Of a stretch of 64,000 nucleotides of DNA, positions 55,134 to 64,000 are shown piece after piece. Numbering within the stretch: the stretch's first letter is position 1; every line of letters starts with the position of its first letter. The position numbers and the translations under genes were made by a program. Source of the DNA: Triglochin maritima (lineage: Eukaryota > Streptophyta > Magnoliopsida > Alismatales > Juncaginaceae); the NCBI GenBank assembly GCA_963682175.1, contig OY821787.1:24034501-24098500 (forward strand), written 5' to 3'. The notes under the pieces are model-generated. The model was not told where the DNA came from, did no database searches, and worked only from the letters and a program-made list of their open reading frames with translations.

Positions 55134-55575
55134 TCTTGTGCTCTTTGTCAGGGGCCCCACGTTTGAGTATTTTGGCCCTACATAGTGTCATGTTCCCATT
55201 TCAAGTTCATTGACCCACTTTGAGGTTCCCATTTGATGTCCTTTCACAAATGAAGATGTTCACTTATTTTGTAGCTAGTTACATTTCAAAAAAAATAAAA
55301 AATAAAGAAAGAAAGTGAAATGCTAGAAGACTCCCTAAGTAAGCATTGATTGTAGTGGACCCTATCCTCTGTGTATTTGGGCCCAATTTCTTTCACGTAT
55401 TTTTCCCCCGTCTTAAGTACTTCACAGGTTTTGAGGGGAATTAGGTTTTGTGTCCATCAACAAAACCATGAACTACCCTTTGCGCTTCACGTTGGTGAGA
55501 TCTTTTCTTTTTCATGCACAAATCCATGTAGTATCATGCTCACATTCATTGAGGACAATGAATAACATAAGTGTC
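55134..55575 (+). other. 3' non-coding region of non-autonomous element, first part
   Basis: Contains the GGCCCTACATAGTGTCATGTTCCCATT block and matches 20994-21110 plus 21960-22250. The block order is the same as in the autonomous element's 3' region. It stops at the target duplication of the copia-type LTR. Confidence 0.65.
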
Positions 55576-57082
55576 TGTAGGATCGTGTACGATGGCTTCT
55601 AATCCGTATTAATGCTCTTAATTAGCTACTTGCATAATCAAAAGAAATATGCAGCAGAAACAACAATCAAATGCATGTAGAGAAAGAAAATAAGCAAACT
55701 ACAATGAGACAGGAGATTTTTATAGAGGTTCGGCACCCCACCCGGGTCCTAGTCCTCTCTTGCATGTACCGCTCGGATCACCGAGCTCCGCTCACGACTT
55801 TACTAACCACTCCCCATTCTGGGCCGGGAGAGAATGCCTTTACAATCTTCAAACTCGCGAACAACCCTCGCCGAGCTGGGCTCCTCCTCTCACAATCTGA
55901 GAGGGACGCTTCGGGCTTTCTCCGAAACCTTTAGTTGACTTTGACAACAACAAACTTGAGTGGGACAATCACTATCTAAAGTTAAGAACACTTGAGAAAG
56001 ATAAGAATTCATCTTAAGTATGGAAATTGAGGCTTGGAGTGTTTGGAATGATCTTTCTAATGTAGGAGACAAATATGTGTGGGAGATTTGTGTAAAATGG
56101 TGTTGGACAACTCTATTATTAAGCTCCTAAGGTATTATAGACGTTGGGGTTGATTGGGTAAGTTTTTGTGTAAGAAACACAAAACAGAAACCTGTCAGAT
56201 ACAATTCAGAATAAGTTCAATAAACTAAATCATGCAGAACGGTCGACCATTGGGCAATTTTGAACAAGGTTCGGTCGATCGATAAAGGAACGGTCGACCG
56301 CGATAGGCAATTAGGTACACAAAAGTTAACGGTCGAACACCGAGATAGGTTTGGTCGACTGAAAACATCCAGACTCTACGGTGTTGATGAAAAAGATCAA
56401 GTTCGGTCGACCGATCCAATGTCTTCGGTCGACCGGAAACTTCCAAGCAGTTGCACATTTTGGAGAAAATTAAGTTCGGTCGACCGAAACAAGTCCACAG
56501 TCGAGTGATAGGCAATATGTATTTTGGGGTATTAATGAATAATTCAAATACGACCATTGGTATAATACGGCAACCATAAGGTCAGAAAAATATGTTGATT
56601 CGGTCGACCGAAAAGGTCGGAATGATCGACCGAATGTGGGCAGTCTAAAACACTATAGGATAATTGATCACTCCGTCGACCGAAAGGCTTGAGTCGGTCG
56701 ACTGAATGTTGGCAGACAGTTTTGGTTTAGTTTTAGTGTTTTCCGTTCTATGTTTTGGTGATCTATTGAAGTCCAATTGATGTGAAATTTTGTGTGACTT
56801 CTATAGGGATCCTAGTGTGTTTGAGTTGATTTTAACTCAAGTATGCTCAATTACACAAAGTTCCTAAGACTCAGAAGAAATGCAAATTAAATATTTTCAA
56901 ATGAGCTTGATTATATGTCTTGACTTGAATCATTTCTTCCTTGAGTCTTGATCACTTGTAGAGGTTAGCACAAATCAATATATATGTTATGCAATATGTG
57001 TGCTTCTCTACATTGATTACAATTAAGATTAGGTTGATTAAATCATCAAAACATAGATTACGGCCAAAAAGCCAACAGTGTG
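55571..57082 (-). mobile_element. Copia-type solo LTR with TCGGTCGACCGA array
   Basis: 1502 bp (55576-57077), TGTAGGATCG to GCCAACA, with the near-duplicate flanks GTGTC (55571-55575) and GTGTG (57078-57082). The sequence GAGGTTCGGCACCCC..CCGGGTCCTAGTCCTC is shared with 21320-21365, where a copia-type primer site adjoins, which sets the minus orientation and family. No ORF of note. It interrupts the host element precisely before its internal G-run. Confidence 0.75.
56237..56710 (+). repeat. Array of TCGGTCGACCGA palindromic motifs
   Basis: About 13 exact or near copies of the palindrome GGTCGACC, usually as TTCGGTCGACCGA, at irregular spacing of roughly 20-60 bp inside the copia-type LTR (for example 56237, 56291, 56404, 56432, 56475, 56600 and 56675). 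Confidence 0.85.
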
Positions 57083-58152
57083 TGGGGGGTGTTTTACGTG
57101 TGTACATAATCGAGTCTTTCCCCCTTTTTCTTTTGTTTTCTTTTGTTTGTATTGTTAGGGTCATGTTAGTGTGCTGCATTTAATATTGATATATCTGCTT
57201 GCCCTGATCCTTGGGTGACTTTTCTTGTTTTATGTTCCTGGTGCTTTAAAATTGTCACATTTCTTTCAAAATCTTCATGTGTTTGCGAAAGAAAATGTTT
57301 TGTGGGTTTTGCTTGTGTTTAGCATGTGCAAAACTGGTCAGAGGCAAAATAAAAGGAAGCTCCCAAAATTGTCTTGAACATGATGCGTTAGGATATTTAG
57401 TACATCGGCTTTAGGTCTTATCTAGTCGTAAGGATGTACCCTGGTTTTCCCTCGGGGGGAGTGTAAACATAGGGTTTCAATACTCAAATGAATAAAGAAG
57501 TCCACCCTGAACCTAGTGAGTCAAATAATTCGGGTGTGTTAGTATAAGGAAGTTTGTCGTAGTCTTGGACCCTTAAACTCCTATTCTGAAACCTTAAGTG
57601 TAGGGGTTTTGGTTCATTTATAGATAAGAATCTTAATGGACTTAGTGCCTGGTGCTTTCGAGTCATCTGACTTGGGATGCACTGACAGAACTCCCGTTAG
57701 GTTGGCGGTAGGGATCGCCCTATGTGGCGATATGGGTGAAAATGTACGTCATAGTGTAAGTCCTCATAGGCAGTGATGCACATAACCTAACCCTGGAGAA
57801 TCAAACGCCAACTAGTATAAAAAAAAGAGAAAAAAATATGAAAGAAGAAAAAGAAAACGCAAAAAATAGATGGTAATGCAAATAAGAATCTTAATGGACT
57901 TTACACTTTGTATCACTTTAGGATCTTAAGGTTGCCATTGTCTTTCACTTACGACCTTAATTAACTTGCACGAATGATTCATTAGGCTAGGTGTGTGGAC
58001 TAAATACCTATATAGAGTAGGCACGTAGTATTACCAAACCCTATGATCAACAAAGATAACCCCATCGAGTCGAGTTTTTAGGTTCAATAATGCATCTATG
58101 TTCACACTCATCCTCCTTGGCAACAATGGGGTTTAATGACTTGTTGCACGTG
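57083..58152 (+). other. 3' non-coding region of non-autonomous element, second part
   Basis: Resumes with TGGGGGGTGTTTTACGTGTGT and matches 15285 down to about 14110 of the autonomous element reversed, including the TTGTTGCACGTG block. The last 150-350 bp expected before the LTR, with the GACTAGCAAAAGC block and terminal polypurine tract, are missing: the sequence jumps from GTTGCACGTG straight to TGATTGACATC. Confidence 0.65.
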
Positions 58153-59706
58153 TGATTGACATCATTTCATGCTTACATTTGTATCTTATATCCATTATCT
58201 TTCACCTAAACAATGCTACGTAATGAGCTTTATGTTTGAATTTCAGAAATAAAGAGGTTTGAAGAGAAGAGGCATGAAAGGACCTAAAAGAAGGAAAAAG
58301 TACTGAGTTGAGAAACGCAAGGACTAAGATGCAAGATCAAAGGACCTGAATGCCAGATAGAAAGACCAATGAGCAAACAAGAATACTCCACACCATTATG
58401 GGGAGTATTTTGGCATTTCTATTTGAGTCGGAGCTCTAGCAAGCGAGGTAGATGCATCAAAGACCAACAAATACATCCAGAAAAGCCCAGAACAAAAACC
58501 AGATGGATCCAAACCCTGTAGACCGCCAATAAGCGGTCCGGGTTGCTCCGGATCCGCTAATATTTCTGTGGGTTATGTATTAGAGTGTGTTTAGTCTATT
58601 TCTGGTATTTGTTTAGTCCCATACCGGGGGATTGTCCCGGATTACCTTTTTCTATGGCGATAAATAGAACTCTCCCTCCTCTCTTATACCCCATCTCTCT
58701 CTTGGTGGCATCCTCTCTACTAGGAGTTAAACACTTGAAGGAAAAACCCTGGTGGAGAGAGGCTACTTGTAATTGAGTGAGTAATAATAGATGTTTTCCT
58801 TTAGTTATGTTGTTTCTTTCTTAGTCTAATTTCCTTTCATATGCTTGCATGCTTCTTTTGTTTTATGTCCTTTTAGTTTCTTTAATATTTCTTGCTTGCT
58901 TCGTTTTGTTTCATTTCAGTAGAATGTTTCATTTTGTTAATGTAGTTAGTGTAATGAGTAGTGAGTAGTTCCATCCCCATTTAGGGGTGGAGAAATATGT
59001 GATGTGATCATGTGATGTATTTGGTGTGTGTTATCTTAATCCCTTGAGCCTTATATGATTTCCATAACCATCTAATGGGATTTGACTCTTGTCTTTGATA
59101 TGATAATGCTCTTGAATGAAGCTTAGCTTATGCTTAGATTAGTGGACCTTTTTTATGGGGAATGATAAGGTGAGAATATGGATGGAATTGATAAAGGAAA
59201 CATGACTTGTAGTTGCATGTGCTATTGTTGCCATTACCTTGGTTAATGCCTTGTATGTTTTAATGATAAGGATATATCTTATTTCATGTGGAGGCATAGT
59301 AGGGTCTAGTCTTTATACATGAGTTCATTTAGATTCATTCCGGTTATTGTCTTGTATGTTTTAATGATATTGTCTTATCTTAATTCATGTGGAGGCAAAG
59401 TTGGATGTAGTTTTATGATTTTCATGCACTACATATTGTGATGAGCTTAATTGAACACACACACACATACAAATATCTTTGTATTCACACTCTTTTCTCT
59501 ACCCCCTTTGGGGTTTAGTTTTATTGCTTATTTTCCATTTACTTTCGCATTGTAGTGTAGTGTAGATCATAACTCCTTTCTCTCCTTTCTTTCCCACTCG
59601 CCTTGGCACAAACTAAAGTCGACACACCTCCCTGTGGATTGACCCATATTTGCCACCGCTTCACCGCGACCGTGCACTTGTGGTTAATTATAAAACGTAG
59701 CAATCA
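58153..59706 (+). mobile_element. 5' LTR of gag-protease element
   Basis: 1554 bp, from TGATTGACATCATTTC to GTAGCAATCA, followed by a primer site. The LTR-end block GTCGACACACCTCCCTGTGG lies at 59617-59636. A repeated GTTTTAATGAT..TTCATGTGGAGGCA unit occurs at 59257 and 59358. The upstream neighbour lacks its polypurine tract, so this LTR belongs to the element on its right. Confidence 0.8.
58521..58666 (+). promoter_or_regulatory. LTR promoter: dyad plus weakened TATA box
   Basis: GACCGCCAATAAGCGGTCC (58521-58539) is a near-perfect dyad with GACCGC/GCGGTC arms. It lies 120 bp upstream of GATAAATA (58659-58666), where other LTRs have TATAAATA, followed by the same GAACTCTCC context. The promoter is probably weaker. 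Confidence 0.6.
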
Positions 59707-59712
59707 TGTTTT

Positions 59713-59730
59713 TGGCGCCATTGTCGGGGA
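59713..59730 (+). other. Primer-binding site, Asp-tRNA type
   Basis: TGGCGCCATTGTCGGGGA, six bases past the LTR end, two transitions from the Athila consensus. Confidence 0.8.
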
Positions 59731-60842
59731 GGTGCTCTGTCCAGACTTTGGTTTGGACGATTCGAGTGGTTTTAATTTTTCGTTTTTAGTTTTGATATGT
59801 TTCAGGGATCCTGAGGATCAAGGGGAGGTGACTGGAGGAATTGGAGAGCAAACAACTCAAAAGTGACCGCCAATCAGCGCTCTAGGACCGCCAATTGGTG
59901 GCCTGGTGAGCTTCTTTTGTTTTGGTTGTTCTTTGCTTCAGTGTAGTTGTCTGGGAGCGCAATCTTGCATGTTGTGACTTGTAGTTTGCTCCCATATCAT
60001 TAATTACTCCCCCATTAATCAACTTGGTCATTAAAATCCAAAGCAAAAGATTAGACATTCTTACATGTTTAGGTCATGCATCATACACTTGACTTAGGCA
60101 CGTAGTTGTCTTATATTTTAGATTTATTTTAAGTTGTTGAGCACGGGCGTGAGGTATGCATTTCCTACACTCATTCATGGCTTTTTGTATGACCATACAT
60201 TAGTTAGTAGGAATTGCATCAGGACAAGAGTGAGTTGAGCATTTGATTGGAGAGTTGATTGCTAGATTTAGGATCAAAACGCTACTGAGGGGTTGTCCCA
60301 TAAAAGATACTGTGGGGGATTTCATCACCCTTTCCTTTGCCGCAAAAAATCACTCTTAATAAAAGCCTTAATTCCAAAAGCGAGTAGACATTGGCCCTAT
60401 GGATTTCGGACGCACTAGGAGAGTAATCTAGTTGAGACCGTCATGGCCTGATCGGTGTTGCCTACCTTGTCGATAGTAGGAGGTACTGGATCTCCAAATA
60501 TGGTATCACTTGCTGGGCATTGTGGTCTTCGTTGTAGGGAGATGAGGCGTATCGAGATTAGTGACCTCGAAGTTAGGCGTCGTCTAGCCTAAGGACCCAT
60601 TGCCATACATTGTTTGAGTCGTGCTTGCTAGATTAGGCTTCTACCATCTCCCATTACCCACGCTAGCTCTAGGGATTCTTCCCTCCTCATTTGAGTCCTC
60701 TCCTCATCTATTTTCTATGAGTAGTCTCCTCCTCTAGTACACCCTTTGCTGTGTGTTATTTTAGAGTTGAGTCGAGCATTTTAGGCGAGGTTTGGCTCGT
60801 TCTGGTGAGAGCGCTCAACCTGGGAGAGTGCATTTTTCTGAG
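59731..60842 (+). other. Leader of gag-protease element
   Basis: 1.1 kb non-coding leader matching 33881-34981 block by block (GGGCGTGAGGTATG at 60146; GACCTCGAAGTTAGGCG at about 60565). No credible ORF. Confidence 0.65.
59865..59903 (+). promoter_or_regulatory. Leader dyad pair
   Basis: GACCGCCAATCAGCGCTC and GACCGCCAATTGGTGGCC, 135 bp past the primer site. They match the dyads upstream of the LTR TATA boxes. Confidence 0.65.
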
Positions 60843-62742
60843 ATGGACGGTCTTGGTGATCGGCCATCTCCGCCTCGTGCTCCTTTGGAGCGTGAGGCCG
60901 AGTCTTCTCGTGGTGACGTGGGAGACAGGGTTCCATACATGGATTACCTCGGTCCGCTCCCACCACCACGTAGACCTCTTTCTCCTTCTCTGACTCGAGA
61001 GGAAGAGGGATTCGGTCAGGATCGAGTTCTTTGTGCACCACCATCTTTAGCTCGACAGGATAGACAGATGACTATGTGGGAGCGGACCCATCCTGTTCGG
61101 GCCGCACAACCTTCTTGCATAGTTCTTCCCCCAGCTCGCGGGAAGAACTATGAGCTGAAACCTCAGTATGTGAGCATGATTCCTACCTTCACTGCCAATA
61201 AGGAGGATCTGTATATTTTTATCCATGAATTCGAGGAAGTATGCTCCATGTTCAAGCTTCAACAGCTTGATGAGGATTCAGTCCGGTTGAGGATGATTTC
61301 TTTCACGTTGAAGGATAATGCAAAGAAATGGATGTACAGCCTCCCGGCAAGCTCTATTCGGTCTTGGGATGACTTTGTGACTGTCTTTCTGAAGAGATTT
61401 TTCCCTCAAAGGAAAACTCAACAGATACGGCACCAGATACACCAAATGTATCAGACTGAGACCGAATCGTTTTATGCTTTCTTTGAGAGGTTCAAGGACC
61501 TTCTCTTGTAGTGCCCTCATCATGGAATTGAGTTGTGGCAGTTATGCAAAATTGTTTATGAGGGTCTCAACTACAACACCCATACATTGTTGGAGTCAAT
61601 GTGTCATGGTGATTTCCAAATAAAACCCATCGATGAGGCATGGGAAACTTTTGAATTAATGGTTGAACATACCATTCAGTGGAACACCATGAGAGAGCCA
61701 CCAACCGCCAGATCTTTTGGTCGAACTAGATCATATCAAGTTGAGTCAACTATCGCGTCTGAGGCAAAAATGGCTGCTCTGATGCGTAGGATTGAGAGTT
61801 TAGAGTTGGACCGAGCTCCTGTAGCTCAGGTCGCTACTCCCGGATGTGCTAGGTGTGGACTTACGGGCCATGATGACTTGGAATGCGCTTACGCTCCAAG
61901 GGATACTGAGCATGCAAATGTGATGTATCAACAGAGGCCCCGTAACGACCCGTATAGTCAATCATACAACCTGGGATGGCGTAACCATCCTAACTTCTCT
62001 TGGAGGACTAGTGGGGGTAACGGTCAGAGCTCGCACGTCAACCTCAACCTCTGCCTTATCAACCTCCACACCCATCGGCGACCTACCAACCTCCACATCA
62101 AAGGTCTCAGAACCATAATTACCAATCTCCTCAGCCCTCATCGTCGGGTTATTCTAACCAAACTCCACTACCCCAACAGGTTGACTCGAAGGACCCCACT
62201 CCGGAACAAACCCTTCAAGCATTCATTCAAAGCACACAATCAATGTCTGCGGCCACCAACAATTCGGTCAAAGCATTGCAAATGCAAGTTAGCCAGTTGG
62301 CTCTTCAGCTCCATGAACGAGAGAAAGGCCAGTTACCGAGTCAACCCGAGGTGAATCCTCGGGGTACCCATTCTCAAGGAAGGCCACCAGTGCCTCATGC
62401 TACCTTTGAACCAACCCATCATATTAATGTGATTCATACTTTGAGTTCTGGTAAGGAGGTGGATAACCACATTAAGGTGCCTTCCTTGTCATCACCATCT
62501 CTTGGTGTCACCAGACCTGCGGTGATACCTGCATCTCTGAGGGAGTCGGATCCTGAGGTTCCCTCCACAAATACTTCCAGGAAGGAGCCTGATCCTGAGG
62601 TTCCTTCTACATTTCCTTCGACAATGGGGCCGAACCCTGAGGTGCCCTTGTCTCCTCTTGTGTCGAAGGAATCAGATTCTGAGGTCCCCACTCATGCTTC
62701 TTTGGACCAGAATTCTGAGGTTCCTTCGCAACACCCTTATGC
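60843..62742 (+). pseudogene. Athila-type gag with amber codon and zinc knuckle
   Basis: The start at 60843 (MDGLGDRPSPPRAPLERE) is chosen because the copy at 34982 begins with the same residues; the frame is open upstream to 60792. The capsid part follows: PPARGKNYELKPQYVSMIPT, FIHEFEEVCSMFKLQQLDED, AKKWMYSLP, SWDDFVTVFLKRFFPQRKTQ and YAFFERFKDLLL. An amber codon at 61509-61511 interrupts it, after which CPHHGIELWQLCKIVYEGLN continues in the same frame. The zinc knuckle CARCGLTGHDDLEC (CX2CX4HX4C) lies near 61845-61890. A shift near 62035 moves into a Pro/Gln-rich tail and the VSQLALQLHEREKG block. The tail ends in DPEVPST repeats and a further shift near 62745. Confidence 0.85.
62536..62735 (+). 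repeat. In-frame DPEVPS repeats in the gag-protease linker
   Basis: Five degenerate units translate as SDPEVPST, PDPEVPST, PNPEVPLS, SDSEVPTH and QNSEVPSQ, spaced 36-69 bp. The DNA core is CCTGAGGTTCC. They extend an acidic, Pro/Ser-rich linker and were not seen in the minus-strand copy. Confidence 0.75.
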
Positions 62743-63878
62743 CCTGAAGGGCCATTTCCTGAGCGCCTTAAAAATAAAGCCTCAGATCAACATGACAAGA
62801 TGCTTGATATGTTTCGGCAAGTTAAGGTGAGCATCCCTCTGTTGGAGGTGATTCAGCAAATGCCACCTTATGCCAAGGTTCTCAAGGACTTATTCACCAA
62901 GAAGAGAAAAACTCATGTTCTAAAGAAAGCTTTTCTTGCGGCTAACATGAGTTCTTTGTTGGCACAACCCATGCAAATCAAATACAAGGACCCTGGTTGT
63001 CCTACTATCTCTTGTGTGATTGGTGATGTGTCCATACATCGAGCCTTATTGGACCTTGGTGCATTTGTTAATCTTCTGCCGTATTCTGTCTACGTCCACC
63101 TCGGTCTTGGAGACCTCAAACAAACAAAACCCACTATTCAATTGGCCGATAGGTCTATGAAGAAACCGAGGGGTGTGGTGGAAGATGTGCTGATCAAGTT
63201 GGAGAGTTCATTTATCCAGTCAACTTCTTTGTTTTGGATACTGAACCTGTGCCAAACCCACTTGGACAAATTCCTGTTATTCTGGGGCGACCATTTCTAG
63301 CAACTTCCAATGCCTTGATCAATTGTCGCAATGGTCTGATGCGCTTGACTTATGCTAGTCAATGCGCTGATTTCAACATCTTCACCATTGACAAGAAGCC
63401 AAGTGCCTTCAATGACCCTATTGGGGTCAACCTTATCCAGGGCTTCGATGAGATTGAAGTTGAGGGCACCTTCAAGTACTTCAGAGAATTGTTCGATGGA
63501 GATCCTGAACGTGGTGAAGATGTTTCACCTGGGCTGACACAAGAAGGTGCCTTATCTTCTGATCACGTGGCCTTAGAGCCACATCCTTTTGATCATGTGG
63601 TCGTTGAGCCACATCCTTTCGATCATGTGGCTCTTGAGCCACAATATACCATTTTTGTGGCCTCTGTGCCACATGCTCTTCATTCTGTATCTGTTGAGGA
63701 CCCTATGTGGGGTAAGAATCAACCACCTGATACCCTACATTTCAAACAACCAGACATAGGTTCACCTCTTGTTCATGCCTCCAATCTTGCTCACTCTCAA
63801 GAGGCATCAAACGACCATAATGCTTATAAGGGTATCAAGTGGTCTAGCAATTCTACTTTGTATGTTGTGATCCCATGA
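62743..63878 (+). pseudogene. Athila-type protease with LEPH-repeat tail, no RT
   Basis: Two overlapping frames make the retropepsin region: 62800-63300 with AFLAANMSSLLAQPMQIKYK and the active-site motif ALLDLGAFVNLLPYSVYVHL (DLGA; the usual Ser is Phe), and 63234-63878 with GQIPVILGRPFLATSNALIN. A one-base loss near 63199 separates them. After protease the frame goes on for about 150 residues with an FDEIEVEGTFKYFRELFDGD linker and a repeat of HVALEPHPFD / HVVVEPHPFD / HVALEPQ, then stops at STLYVVIP* (63876-63878). In the autonomous copy this place leads into RT. Here the sequence passes directly to the 3' non-coding region, so the element encodes only gag and protease. Confidence 0.75.
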
Positions 63879-64000
63879 ATGTGCATTTTTGGCTCGAGAC
63901 ATGGCGGGTTCCCATTTGATGTCCCTTAAAATATGAAGATGGGAGCCCATTTTTGTACATTGTATAATAATAATAATAACTCCTTCAGTGAGCATCGATT
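63879..64000 (+). other. Start of the 3' non-coding region
   Basis: GGGTTCCCATTTGATGTCCCT followed by AAATATGAAGATGGGAGCCC matches 55225-55255 (TTCCCATTTGATGTCCTTTC, then AAATGAAGATG), the 3' region after the RT-less ORF. A TAATAATAATAATAA repeat lies at 63965-63979. The element continues past the window. Confidence 0.65.

Noticed and set aside
56237..56710. Satellite DNA from the GGTCGACC motif
   Set aside because: Spacing is irregular and the sequences between motifs are unrelated, so there is no tandem monomer.

Overview
This window looks like plant nuclear heterochromatin built almost entirely from nested, decayed LTR retrotransposons. I see no intact host gene, no tRNA or rRNA gene and no bacterial-type operon. 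The diagnostic signals are plant-specific: primer sites next to LTR ends that match initiator-Met tRNA (TGGTATCA) or Asp tRNA (TGGCGCCGTTGCCGGGG), Athila-type and copia-type polyproteins, and long LTRs with conserved TATA boxes. The species cannot be named from the sequence; a large-genome flowering plant is the safest reading. Almost every coding region is broken by stops and frameshifts.

Layout: 1-5174 is the 3' end of a Tekay/Del-like Ty3 element (plus strand; LTR 2364-5174). 5175-6835 is an older minus-strand Tekay-like element (LTR, primer site, gag) with an Athila-type LTR piece inside it. 6836-12631 holds an Athila-lineage pol remnant with 3' LTR (plus), bordered and split by minus-strand LTRs. 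12641-20475 is the fullest autonomous Athila-type element (minus: 3' LTR, 3' region, integrase, RNase H, RT, protease, partial gag). 20476-25066 is the 3' half of a non-autonomous element (plus) that abuts a plant-transposon-protein pseudogene at 25067-25751. 26006-29825 is a minus-strand non-autonomous element. 29826-32830 is an unrelated unit with an Ulp1-like protease remnant and low-complexity repeats. 32913-35683 is a truncated Athila-type LTR plus gag; 35684-37702 is the 3' end of another minus element. 37703-43724 is a minus-strand Ty1-copia element carrying a 3.0 kb Tekay-like solo LTR with a perfect 5-bp duplication. 47836-51083 is another Athila pol (plus). 51935-58152 is a non-autonomous element without reverse transcriptase, hit by a copia-type LTR. 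58153-64000 is the 5' part of a gag-protease-only element that runs off the window.

The most interesting biology is the Athila-derived non-autonomous group. At least three copies carry the same uncharacterised open reading frame instead of pol, and a fourth ends after gag-protease with a short HVALEPH-type repeat. These and the autonomous copies share a promoter layout: a GACCGCCAAT..GCGGTC-like dyad sits 104-128 bp upstream of a TATAAATA box in ten LTRs. The dyad recurs about 135-150 bp past the primer site in three leaders. Gag in three copies has an amber codon at the same place, and all three integrases have lost the first catalytic aspartate.
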